From assembly GCA_049651845.1 (NCBI GenBank), contig JBASCW010000055.1:1-25969 (forward strand): a stretch of DNA of 25,969 bases. The letters are read 5' to 3'. This document shows, piece by piece, positions 1-6,988 of this stretch (the stretch's first letter is position 1; each line of letters opens with the position of its first letter). Position numbers and translations under genes: made by a program. The notes under the pieces were generated by a model, which saw only the letters and a list, made by a program, of their open reading frames with translations, ran no database searches and was not told where the DNA came from. This stretch comes from RBG-16-66-20 sp049651845 (lineage in GTDB: Bacteria; Pseudomonadota; Gammaproteobacteria; Burkholderiales; SG8-39).

Positions 1-773
1 CGCTCACCGCGGGCGCGGCGACCGCGCTCGGCACGCCCAACCTGCTGCTGCTCTCGGCGGCGCTGCTCGCGCTGGCGCTGGCGGCGATGCTGCGTCTGGT
101 CGCCTGGGGCCGGCGCTATCCGCGCGCAGGCGAGCCGCCGGCCGAGGCGCCGCTCGGCGGCAGCGTGCTCGCCGGCCTGCGCGCCACGCTCGCCTCGCCC
201 TACCTGCTCGGCATCTGCGCGTACCTGTTCTGCTACACGGTGCTCTCTACAGCGCTCTATTTCCAGCAGGTCGAGATCGTCGGCAGGGCGATCCCCGACC
301 CCGGCGAGCGCACGCGCTTCTTCGCGCTCGTGGACCTCGCGGTGAACTCGATCGCCCTCGCGGTGCAGGTCTTCTTCACCGCGCGGCTCACGGCGCGGCT
401 CGGCACGGGCTGGATGCTGGCGCTGATGCCGCTGGTCTCCCTCGCCGGCTTCGCGGCGCTCGGCGCCGCGCCGACACTCGCGGTGCTGCTCGTGGTCGGG
501 GTCACGCGCCGCGCGGGCGAATTCGCGATCTCCAAGCCCGTGCGCGAGGCGCTCTACACCGTGGTGCCGCGCGAAGAGCGCTACAAGGCCAAGGGCTTCA
601 TCGACACCGTGGTCTACCGCGGCGGCGACGCCACCTCGGGCTGGCTGTTCGGCCTGCTGCGCGGCGCGGGCCTGGGCGCCGGCGCCCTCGCCTGGTCCGC
701 GCTGCCGGTCGCCGGCGCATGGCTCGCGGTCAGCTTCTGGCTCGGGCGCAGGCAGGAGAGCCTGCGTGGCTAG
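1..773 (+). CDS. Npt1/Npt2-type (ATP/ADP translocase-like) MFS transporter, C-terminal part
   Basis: The reading frame is open from the left window edge (first full codon at base 3) to a TAG at 771-773, so the N-terminal half lies outside the window. The visible ~256 residues hold several hydrophobic membrane segments. Near the end is a conserved stretch: KPVREALYTVV, then REERYKAKGFIDT, then YRGGDATSGW. This stretch is characteristic of the bacterial NTP/NDP exchange transporter-like branch. Family members move nucleotides or related solutes across the inner membrane; many free-living bacteria carry members of unknown substrate, so nucleotide exchange is not proven here. The following aldo/keto reductase gene begins 8 bases before this stop, which suggests co-transcription. 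Family assignment is fairly sure; substrate is unknown. Confidence 0.8.
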   Translation, partial: LTAGAATALGTPNLLLLSAALLALALAAMLRLVAWGRRYPRAGEPPAEAPLGGSVLAGLRATLASPYLLGICAYLFCYTVLSTALYFQQVEIVGRAIPDPGERTRFFALVDLAVNSIALAVQVFFTARLTARLGTGWMLALMPLVSLAGFAALGAAPTLAVLLVVGVTRRAGEFAISKPVREALYTVVPREERYKAKGFIDTVVYRGGDATSGWLFGLLRGAGLGAGALAWSALPVAGAWLAVSFWLGRRQESLRG

Positions 774-1671
774 AATATCCCGGCGTGCAGTGCTCGGCGC
801 GGGCGCCGCGCTCGTCCTGAACGCCGCTTTCGGCCAGAGCCCGAGAATCATGACTCGCAAGATCCCTTCCACCGGCGAAGAGTTGCCCGCGATCGGCCTC
901 GGCACCTGGCAGGTGTTCGACGTCGGCGCCGATTCGTTGGCGCGCGTGCCGCTGCGCGAGGTGATCGCGCGATTCGAGAAGGCCGGCGGCAAGGTGATCG
1001 ACTCCTCGCCCATGTACGGCTCGGCCGAATCGGTCGCGGGCGATCTGGTCGCCGAGCTCGGCCTGCGCGACCGGCTCTTCATCGCCACCAAGGTCTTTAC
1101 GCGCGGCCGCGAGGAAGGCATCCGCGAGATGGAGACCTCGTTCCAGCGCCTGCGCGTCAAGCAGATGGATCTGATGCAGGTTCACAACCTGCTGGACGTG
1201 GACGTGCATACGAAGACGCTGCTGGACTGGAAATCGCAGGGGAAGATCCGCTACATGGGGATTACCCATTACACGGCTTCGGCTCATGCGGAGGTCGAGC
1301 GCCAGTTGAAAAAGCAGAAGTACGACTTCCTGCAGATCAACTACTCGCTCGCCGAGCGTGACTCCGAGAAGCGGCTCTTGTCCCACTGTCTTGAAAACAA
1401 GATCGCCGTGATCGCCAACCGCCCGTTCGCGGAAGGGGCGATGTTCCGGCGCGTGCGCGGCAAGCCGCTGCCGCCCTGGGCGGCGGAGTTCGGCGCGGCA
1501 AGCTGGGCGCAGTTCTTCCTCAAGTGGATCGTCGGCCATCCGGCCATCACCTGCGCGATTCCCGGCACCGGCAAGCCCGAGCACATCGCCGACAACGTCG
1601 CCGCGGGCTTCGGCACGCTGCCGGACGCGGCGATGCGCAAGCGCATGGCGGAGCACTACGGCGCGCTATGA
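766..1671 (+). CDS. Tat-exported aldo/keto reductase
   Basis: A 301-residue protein of the NAD(P)H-dependent aldo/keto reductase family. The GTG start at 766 is chosen because it gives a twin-arginine signal (SRRAVLGAGAALVLNAAFGQ, residues 5-24), implying export to the periplasm in folded form. The AKR catalytic tetrad is visible: Asp79 and Tyr84 in VIDSSPMYGSAE, Lys109 in FIATKV, and His140 in LMQVHN. The C-terminal part carries the cofactor-binding style segment IPGTGKPEHIADN. Length is normal for the family. It overlaps the transporter upstream (8 bp) and the M48 protease downstream (ATGA, 4 bp), so the three are probably translated from one message. The substrate cannot be read from the sequence. 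An AT-rich TAGAAT hexamer at 771-776 lies within the first codons; a start at 789 would lose the Tat motif. Confidence 0.85.
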   Translation: MARISRRAVLGAGAALVLNAAFGQSPRIMTRKIPSTGEELPAIGLGTWQVFDVGADSLARVPLREVIARFEKAGGKVIDSSPMYGSAESVAGDLVAELGLRDRLFIATKVFTRGREEGIREMETSFQRLRVKQMDLMQVHNLLDVDVHTKTLLDWKSQGKIRYMGITHYTASAHAEVERQLKKQKYDFLQINYSLAERDSEKRLLSHCLENKIAVIANRPFAEGAMFRRVRGKPLPPWAAEFGAASWAQFFLKWIVGHPAITCAIPGTGKPEHIADNVAAGFGTLPDAAMRKRMAEHYGAL

Positions 1672-2471
1672 AATGGTTTTGGGTGTCGTTGTTGTTGGTT
1701 ACATTCAATGTAACTGCACGAACAAACCCGGAAGGCGTAGACGTCAAGAAGAGCCGCCTGCTGCTGCTGCCCGCCTCGACCGTCGAGCGCAGCTCGGCGC
1801 AGCAATACAACCAGCTCATGCGCAGCGCGCAGGCCAAGGGCGCGCTCAACCGCGACTCGGCGCAGCTCGCGCGCCTGCGCCGCATCGCCGCGGAGCTCAC
1901 GCTGCACGCCAGCCGCTTCCACCCGAACGCCGCGCAATGGCGCTGGGAGGTGAACCTGATCAGCTCCAAGAGCGTGAACGCTTTCTGCATGCCGGGCGGC
2001 AAGATCGCCTTCTTCACCGGCATCCTCGACACGCTGCAGCTCACCGACGACGAGGTGGCGAGCGTCATGGGCCACGAGATCGGCCACGCGCTGCTCGAGC
2101 ACGGGCGCGCGCGCATGTCGGAGCAGGTGCTGAAGAGCGTAGGCATCTCGGTGGCCGCCGCGGTGCTCAACCTCGGCCAGCTCTCGACCGAGCTGCTCGC
2201 GCAGGCCGCCAACCTCGCGGTCAGCCTGCCCTACGCCCGCAAGCAGGAGTCGGACTCGGACCTGGTGGGCATGGAGCTCGCCGCGCGCGCGGGCCACGAC
2301 CCGCGCGCCGCGGTCTCGGTGTGGCACAAGATGTCGCAGCTCAGCCAGAAGGCCGGCAAGGGCCAGCCGCCGCAGTTCCTCTCCACGCACCCGTCGCACG
2401 AAACGCGCATCAAGGAGATCGAGGCGGCGCTGCCCAAGGTGCTGCCGCTCTACGAGAAGGCGCGCCGGTGA
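1668..2471 (+). CDS. M48 family zinc metalloprotease (LoiP/BepA-like)
   Basis: A 267-residue secreted peptidase of family M48C. The start at 1668 overlaps the previous stop (ATGA) and gives a short hydrophobic signal sequence (residues 1-17). There is no lipobox cysteine, unlike many relatives that are lipoproteins. The zinc motif HEIGH is at 136-140 (His136, Glu137, His140). The third ligand is probably Glu194 in RKQESDSDLVG. The conserved FCMPGGKIAFFTG strand (106-118) and the STHPSHETRI motif (239-248) complete the family signature. Such enzymes act in the periplasm on misfolded or unassembled envelope proteins; that role is inferred here from the family. The first ~60 bases are markedly AT-rich compared with the rest and contain a perfect dyad at 1698-1714. 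The stop overlaps the next start (GTGA). Confidence 0.9.
   Translation: MKWFWVSLLLVTFNVTARTNPEGVDVKKSRLLLLPASTVERSSAQQYNQLMRSAQAKGALNRDSAQLARLRRIAAELTLHASRFHPNAAQWRWEVNLISSKSVNAFCMPGGKIAFFTGILDTLQLTDDEVASVMGHEIGHALLEHGRARMSEQVLKSVGISVAAAVLNLGQLSTELLAQAANLAVSLPYARKQESDSDLVGMELAARAGHDPRAAVSVWHKMSQLSQKAGKGQPPQFLSTHPSHETRIKEIEAALPKVLPLYEKARR
1698..1714. repeat. Perfect 8-bp inverted repeat, operator-like
   Basis: GTTACATT, one central C, then AATGTAAC form a perfect 17-bp dyad beginning 31 bases into the M48 protease gene. The composition is AT-rich in a very GC-rich background. It resembles a binding site for a dimeric repressor of the TetR or MarR type, but no regulator gene is adjacent and the site is inside coding sequence, so the function is open. 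Confidence 0.45.
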
Positions 2472-3667
2472 GCAGCAAGGACTTCTACGCCGGGCTGCCG
2501 GTGCTGACCAGCTTCGACGCGGTCACCGACGTCGCCAACTTCCTGCCGCTGCCGCTCGACTGGCACGTGGCGACCTGCGACGTGCGCAACTCCACGCTCG
2601 CGGTGCAGGCGGGCAACTACAAGAACGTGAACACCGTGGGCGCCTCGGCGGTGACCGCGATGCTGAACGCCGCGGGCGAGCTGGAGATCCCGTTCATCTT
2701 CGAGGGCGACGGCAGCGCGTTCTGCGTGCCGCCCGAGCTGCTGGAGGACACGAAAGCGGCGCTCGTGAAGACGCAGGAGATGGCGCAGCGCTCCTTCGGC
2801 CTGGAGCTGCGCGTCGCCACCGTGCCGGTAGCCACGATCCGCGAGGCGGGCCACGAAATCCTGGTCGCGCGCGTGCGCGTGTCGGAAAACTACATCCAGG
2901 CCGCGTTCGCTGGCGGCGGCATGGCCTACGCCGACCGCTACATGAAGGACGCGGCCACCGCGCCGCTGTGCGAGGTGAAGCCCGGCAGCGTCGCCGCGCG
3001 CGGCAGCCTCGAGGGGCTGGAGTGCCGCTGGCAGGACATCCCGAGCCGCCACGGCGAGACCGTGAGCCTGATGGTGCGCGCGCTCGCCGCCGACACCTGG
3101 GAGGCGACCGAGCGCTACAAGGAGGTCATTGCCAAGGTGCGCGAGATCTACGGCAGCGACGAAGCCTGCCACCCGCTCACTCCGCCCTTGATGTCGCTGG
3201 TGCCCACGCTCAGCGCGCGCCAGCTCGACAACGAGGCCGGCGTGCGCGCCTATGAACGCGGCGCGCGAGGCCGCAGTTCCTTCCGTCGATGGCTGTGGCT
3301 CATGCGCGCGCGCTGGTTCGTGGTGCTGGGCTGGTTTCTCATGAAGTTCGGCCTGAAGACCAGCGAGACCGACTGGAGCCGGTACAAGGAGACCCTGTAC
3401 AAGAACACCGACGTACGCAAGTTCAACGACATCTACCGCCAGATCCTCGCGGGCAAGCCCGCGCAGCGCGAGGCGCTGGATGCCTGGCTCGCCGAGCGCT
3501 ACGCGAGGAAGGAGCTGGTCTACGGCCTGCACGTCACCGACCGCGCACACATGACCTGCCTGGTGTTCAACTACTCGGGCAAGCACCTGCACTTCATCGA
3601 CGGCGCCGACGGCGGGCTGTTCCTCGCGGCGAAACAGTTCAAGGAACGGGCCGCCAAGTTGCTATGA
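2468..3667 (+). CDS. DUF3095 family protein (possible nucleotidyl-cyclase-like)
   Basis: A 399-residue protein that I recognise as DUF3095. The GTG start at 2468 overlaps the M48 stop (GTGA), so it is likely translationally coupled. The N-terminal half contains WHVATCDVRNSTLAV (32-46) and PFIFEGDGSAFCVP (75-88). Spaced acidic residues Asp38 and Asp81 sit in a context that resembles the two metal-binding aspartates of class III nucleotidyl cyclases; some family members have been annotated as adenylate cyclases. A hydrophobic stretch around residues 280-305 may touch the membrane. The C-terminal part contains YGLHVTDRAHMTCLVF and ends in a short basic segment. No enzymatic function is established as far as I know; the cyclase idea is inference. 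It ends 32 bp before the ring-hydroxylating oxygenase operon. Confidence 0.8.
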   Translation: MSSKDFYAGLPVLTSFDAVTDVANFLPLPLDWHVATCDVRNSTLAVQAGNYKNVNTVGASAVTAMLNAAGELEIPFIFEGDGSAFCVPPELLEDTKAALVKTQEMAQRSFGLELRVATVPVATIREAGHEILVARVRVSENYIQAAFAGGGMAYADRYMKDAATAPLCEVKPGSVAARGSLEGLECRWQDIPSRHGETVSLMVRALAADTWEATERYKEVIAKVREIYGSDEACHPLTPPLMSLVPTLSARQLDNEAGVRAYERGARGRSSFRRWLWLMRARWFVVLGWFLMKFGLKTSETDWSRYKETLYKNTDVRKFNDIYRQILAGKPAQREALDAWLAERYARKELVYGLHVTDRAHMTCLVFNYSGKHLHFIDGADGGLFLAAKQFKERAAKLL

Positions 3668-3686
3668 GCTGATTTAAGATTCGGCC

Positions 3687-3694
3687 AAAGGAGG
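3687..3694 (+). promoter_or_regulatory. Strong ribosome binding site of the oxygenase alpha subunit
   Basis: AAAGGAGG lies 5 bases before the ATG at 3700 and fixes that start. It is one of the best Shine-Dalgarno matches in the window, in contrast with the many overlap-coupled starts nearby. Confidence 0.8.
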
Positions 3695-3699
3695 TTGCC

Positions 3700-5016
3700 A
3701 TGGGCCATGCCGATTTCACGAAGCTGGTCGAGCCCGACCGCGTGCGCAAGGAGGTCTACACCGACGCCCAGATTTTCGAGCGCGAGATGGAGCGCATCCA
3801 CGAGACGGTGTGGATCTACTGCGGCCACGAGACGCAGGTGCCGAAGGCGGGCGACTACTACACCGTGCAGATCGGCCGCCAGCCGATGATCATGGTGCGC
3901 GGCAAGGACAAGAAGGTGCACGTGCTTTACAACCGCTGCCCGCACCGCGGCAACATGATCTGCGGCGACCGCAAGGGCAACACGGGCGAGCAGTTCCGCT
4001 GCTCCTATCACGCCTGGACCTTCCAGCACGATGGCAAGGTCAAGAACATCCCGATGAAGTCGGCCTACGACGGCACGCGCTACGGCCTGGACAACCCGGA
4101 CTGCAGCATGAAGAAGGCCGCGCGCGTGGAGAACTACCGCGGCTTCGTGTTCGCTAGCCTCGCCGACAAGGGCCCTTCGCTCAAGGAGTTCCTCGGCAAG
4201 GCAATCGTCGCCTTCGACGACATGTGCGACCGCGCGCCGGAAGGAAAAGTCGAAGTCGTTCCCAACTGCTTCCGCGTGATCCAGCATTCGAACTGGAAGC
4301 TGTTCCTCGAAAACCAGCTCGACGCGCTGCACCCTTCGGTGGTGCACCAGTCCACCGGCCGCGCCGCGCACGAGGTCGAGAAGATCCTCGCGAAGAAGGC
4401 GAAAGGCGGTGCCGCGCCGCTGTCGTACCACATGCTCTCGGCGTTCGCGACCGTGACCATCGACAAGTGGGACGACTTCCAGACCATCAACTACCCCTAC
4501 GGCCACTGCATCCTCACCGGCTACATGGGGCTCAGGCCGCAGGACCCCGATACGCTCGCCTACGACAAGATCATGATCAAGGCCTACGGCAAGAAGCGCT
4601 TCGAGGAGATCGTCGGCGTCAACATCCACCACGTGCTGGTCTACCCGGGCCTGTCGGTGCAATCGCCGCTGCAGCAGCTGCGCGCGGTGCGCCCGCTCGG
4701 CGTGGACCGCACGCTCACCGAGATCTGGCATTTCCGCCTGAAGGGCGCGCCCGAGGCCATCTACCGGCGCTCGCTCGCCTACTACAACCTCGTCAATTCA
4801 CCCGCGACCCTGATCAATGCCGACGACCTGGAGAATTTCTGGAAGTGCCACCAGGGCCTGGCGTCGGATGGCGGAGATTGGGTGAGCCTGGCGCGCCACC
4901 ACGGCCGCGACATCGAGAAGGACGGCGCGGTCGAGTCCGGGCCGAAGATGGGCACGTCCGAAGCGCCGATGCGCAACCAGATGAAGGCCTGGGTGAAGTA
5001 CATGGGGGCGCAGTGA
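3700..5016 (+). CDS. Rieske aromatic ring-hydroxylating oxygenase, alpha subunit
   Basis: A 438-residue catalytic subunit. The Rieske [2Fe-2S] cluster ligands are in CPHRG (Cys80, His82) and CSYHAW (Cys101, His104). The mononuclear iron site is visible in LENQLDALHPSVVH: bridging Asp208 and ligands His211 and His216. The third ligand is probably Asp375 or Asp376 in NADDLENFWKCHQGL. Members add O2 to aromatic rings or oxidise related substrates, receiving electrons from a reductase with or without a ferredoxin. The alpha-plus-beta organisation points to the benzoate/toluate or biphenyl-like groups rather than alpha-only oxygenases, but the substrate is not deducible. The Rieske motif has YHAW where many relatives have YHGW. 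The stop overlaps the beta subunit start. No reductase or ferredoxin gene is in the window. Confidence 0.93.
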   Translation: MGHADFTKLVEPDRVRKEVYTDAQIFEREMERIHETVWIYCGHETQVPKAGDYYTVQIGRQPMIMVRGKDKKVHVLYNRCPHRGNMICGDRKGNTGEQFRCSYHAWTFQHDGKVKNIPMKSAYDGTRYGLDNPDCSMKKAARVENYRGFVFASLADKGPSLKEFLGKAIVAFDDMCDRAPEGKVEVVPNCFRVIQHSNWKLFLENQLDALHPSVVHQSTGRAAHEVEKILAKKAKGGAAPLSYHMLSAFATVTIDKWDDFQTINYPYGHCILTGYMGLRPQDPDTLAYDKIMIKAYGKKRFEEIVGVNIHHVLVYPGLSVQSPLQQLRAVRPLGVDRTLTEIWHFRLKGAPEAIYRRSLAYYNLVNSPATLINADDLENFWKCHQGLASDGGDWVSLARHHGRDIEKDGAVESGPKMGTSEAPMRNQMKAWVKYMGAQ

Positions 5017-5498
5017 AGACACTGGAGATCCAGCACGAGGTCGAGCAGTTCCTCTACCGCCAGGCCGCGCACCTGGACGGCAAGCGGTGGCAGGACTGGA
5101 TCGACCTGTTCGCGCCCGACGGCATCTACTGGATGCCGCCGGACGCCTCCTACCAGACCTGGGACGGCCAGCCGGCGATTTTCGCCGAGGACAAGAACCT
5201 GATGACCGTGCGCATGCTGCGCGTGCTGCACCCGGACGCCTGGTCGCAGCGGCCGCTATGGGAGACGAACCATGTCGTGTCGAATGTTTCCATACGAAAA
5301 ACGAATAAGAATGGAGATGTGGAAGTCACCTCGCGCTTTCACATGCTGGAACTGCGGCGCGACGACGTGCGGCACTTCGCCGGTTCCTATTTGCACAAGC
5401 TGAAGAAAACGAAAAAGGGCTACGCCATCCAGCTGCAGCGCGTGGACATGACCAACGCGCAGGCGGCCTACGACTACGTGCTGCAGGTCTGGGTCTAG
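5013..5498 (+). CDS. Ring-hydroxylating oxygenase, beta (small) subunit
   Basis: A 161-residue protein of the SnoaL/NTF2-fold beta subunit family that forms the structural half of alpha3beta3 ring-hydroxylating oxygenases. The GTG start at 5013 overlaps the alpha stop (GTGA), so equal, coupled translation is likely. Supporting features are the N-terminal VEQFLYRQAAHLDGKRWQDW helix region (residues 10-29), the LFAPDGIYWMP strand, an RMLRVLHPDAW segment, and a C-terminal RRDDVRHFAGSYLHKL region typical of these subunits. Length is normal. Bases 5270-5330 are locally AT-rich with less favoured codons. The gene ends 3 bp from the stop of the truncated dehydrogenase on the opposite strand. Confidence 0.9.
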   Translation: MKTLEIQHEVEQFLYRQAAHLDGKRWQDWIDLFAPDGIYWMPPDASYQTWDGQPAIFAEDKNLMTVRMLRVLHPDAWSQRPLWETNHVVSNVSIRKTNKNGDVEVTSRFHMLELRRDDVRHFAGSYLHKLKKTKKGYAIQLQRVDMTNAQAAYDYVLQVWV

Positions 5499-5501
5499 CG
5501 C

Positions 5502-5966
5502 TCAGCGCCGCAGCTCGGGCGATTCCAGCACCTTCGGGTTGACCACGTTGGCCGGCGTGCCAGCGGCGTAGGCGACGATCTGGTCGAAGATGTCGCTGAA
5601 CTGGAGCTCGTACTCGTCGCGCGAGACGTAGCCCAGGTGCGGCGTGCAGACGACGTTCGGCAGCGTCAGCAGCGGGTCGCTCACGTCGACGAGCGGCTCC
5701 TTCTCGTAGACGTCCACTGCCGCCATGCCCGGGCGCCCCGCCTGCAGCGCGCGCGCGAGGGCGCCCGGCTCGATCAGCCCGGCGCGGCTGGTGTTGACGA
5801 TGAGCGCGGTCGGCTTCATGCGCGCGAGGTCGGCCTGCCTGACGATGCCGCGCGTAGCGTCCACCAGGCGCATGTGCAGCGAAATCACGTCGCACTCCTC
5901 GAAGAACGCCTCCTTGCTGGGCGCGGCGGCGTAACCGTCGGCGCGCGCCCTGGCGATCCAGGGTTT
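5502..5966 (-). pseudogene. D-2-hydroxyacid dehydrogenase, C-terminal fragment
   Basis: Only the last ~150 residues of a D-isomer specific 2-hydroxyacid dehydrogenase are present. Recognisable pieces are CDVISLHMRLVDATRGIV, the MKPTALIVNTSRAGLIE segment with the catalytic Arg, the AAVDVYEKEPL segment with the catalytic Glu, and VVCTPHLGYVS with the catalytic His. The N-terminal substrate domain and the GxGxxG NAD-binding loop are missing. Similarity ends near 5955-5966; beyond it the minus-strand frame stays open by chance to 6242 but is only the antisense of the Bug receptor fragment. Without the nucleotide-binding loop the product cannot be an active dehydrogenase. The exact break is estimated by eye. 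Confidence 0.8.
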
Positions 5967-5967
5967 C

Positions 5968-6303
5968 GTGAAATCAGGTCGCCTGCGCCCGCTCGCCATC
6001 GCCGCGCCGAAGCGCGACCCGCAGCTGCCGGACGTGCCGACCACGAAGCAGGCCGGGGTCGAGGGCGTCGAGGTCGCGGTCTGGTACGGCGTGTTCGCCC
6101 CCGCCGGCACGCCGCAGGAGGTGGTGCAGAAGCTCGCCGATGCGATCATCCGCGCGACGCGCGACGCCGACACCCGCAAGCGCCTGCTCGAGCAGGGCGC
6201 GGCGCCGGTCGGCAGCACACCGGAGGAGTTCGGTAAGGTCATGCGCGACGAAGTCGCGCGCTGGGCCGAGGTGGTGAAGGTCTCCGGAGCGCGCGCCGAC
6301 TGA
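5968..6303 (+). pseudogene. Bug/TctC family solute receptor, C-terminal fragment
   Basis: This is the last ~111 residues of a tripartite tricarboxylate transporter substrate-binding protein. Family-typical pieces are SGRLRPLAIAAPKRDPQLPD, the VPTTKQAGVEG loop, WYGVFAPAGTP, and the C-terminal RLLEQGAAPVGSTPEEF with KVMRDEVARWAEVVK. Full proteins are about 320 residues with a signal peptide, so roughly two thirds is missing, including the export signal and most of the ligand pocket. A GTG at 5968 could start translation, but a cytoplasmic C-terminal third would not function as a receptor. It abuts the dehydrogenase fragment head to head. Confidence 0.82.
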
Positions 6304-6319
6304 GGAGGAAGGTAAGGTT

Positions 6320-6868
6320 CTACCGCTTCTGAGCTTTGCCGGCCGGGTCCTCATCGGTGGCGACGAATCCGATGCGGCGCCGGGTCGCCGGGACAGGCGG
6401 CGTCATGAGTTCCCGGATGGCATCGAATACCACCTTGAATTGCCGGTCGTATCTGGATTCCAGATCGTCGAGGCGTTTCGCCAGTTCCCGGTTGTGCCCG
6501 ATCAGATCGCGCAGGCGCACGAAGGCGCGCATGATTTCCACATTTACTTGCACGGCGCGGCCGCTCCTGAGGACGGAAGAGAGCATAGCCACGCCCTGTT
6601 CGGTGAAGGCATACGGCGCAGTACGGCGCCCGCCACGCCCGACCGGCGGGGCGTTTGAGGTCACAATTTGTGACCTCAAAGCGACAATTTCTTGATCTGC
6701 TAGCTGAAATACGAAGTCAAGCGGGAAGCGGCCCTCATTTCGTTTCACGGCCTGAATTGGCGCTTTTGTCGCTACGCCATAGAGCTGCGCCAGATCTGCA
6801 TCCAGCATGACTTTCTGGCCGCGCACGGTATGAATGCGCGAAGTGAGAGATGGCGTCGTCGACCCCAT
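6320..6868 (-). CDS. ORF6N domain protein
   Basis: A 182-residue protein with an N-terminal ORF6N domain (about residues 10-95): IHTVRGQKVMLDADLAQLYG, then RFPLDFVFQLADQE, then APYAFTEQGVAML. The C-terminal part (about 110-155) is predicted to be helical and charged. ORF6N domains are related to phage KilA-N-type DNA-binding proteins and often occur as solitary chromosomal genes of unknown role. The start at 6868 is chosen because it gives the usual short lead-in before IHTVRGQ; upstream codons in the frame do not resemble the family. No clear Shine-Dalgarno is seen. It is divergent from the beta-propeller gene and lies directly beside the 5.96-kb deletion scar. Confidence 0.82.
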   Translation of the reverse strand: MGSTTPSLTSRIHTVRGQKVMLDADLAQLYGVATKAPIQAVKRNEGRFPLDFVFQLADQEIVALRSQIVTSNAPPVGRGGRRTAPYAFTEQGVAMLSSVLRSGRAVQVNVEIMRAFVRLRDLIGHNRELAKRLDDLESRYDRQFKVVFDAIRELMTPPVPATRRRIGFVATDEDPAGKAQKR

Positions 6869-6976
6869 GGATAGGAGTGAAGAGCACCGCCCACGTTTCG
6901 CGCGTTGACTTCGGTGCGGTCCTAACCCGGATGGCCTCAGGGAACGTTCAAGTCTACATCGCGGACCCACCCAGAC

Positions 6977-6982
6977 GGAGGT
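6977..6982 (+). promoter_or_regulatory. Ribosome binding site of the beta-propeller gene
   Basis: GGAGGT lies 6 bases before the ATG at 6989 and supports that start, which also gives a clean signal peptide. The 120-bp gap 6869-6988 is the divergent intergenic region; I see no convincing -10/-35 pair in it. Confidence 0.75.
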
Positions 6983-6988
6983 AACACC

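Noticed and set aside
789..1671. Alternative GTG start at 789 for the aldo/keto reductase, using the TAGAAT at 771-776 as a promoter
   Set aside because: It would remove the twin-arginine motif, and the spacing does not fit a leaderless start; the 766 start gives a proper Tat signal.
5967..6242. N-terminal extension of the hydroxyacid dehydrogenase frame on the minus strand
   Set aside because: It is exactly the antisense of the Bug receptor fragment and has no dehydrogenase similarity; the frame is open by chance.
6320..6868. A prophage or other mobile element around the ORF6N gene
   Set aside because: No integrase, terminase, repeats or other phage genes are nearby; the ORF6N gene stands alone.
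6905..6933. A sigma70 promoter starting with TTGACT at 6905-6910
   Set aside because: No acceptable -10 hexamer lies 16-18 bases downstream.
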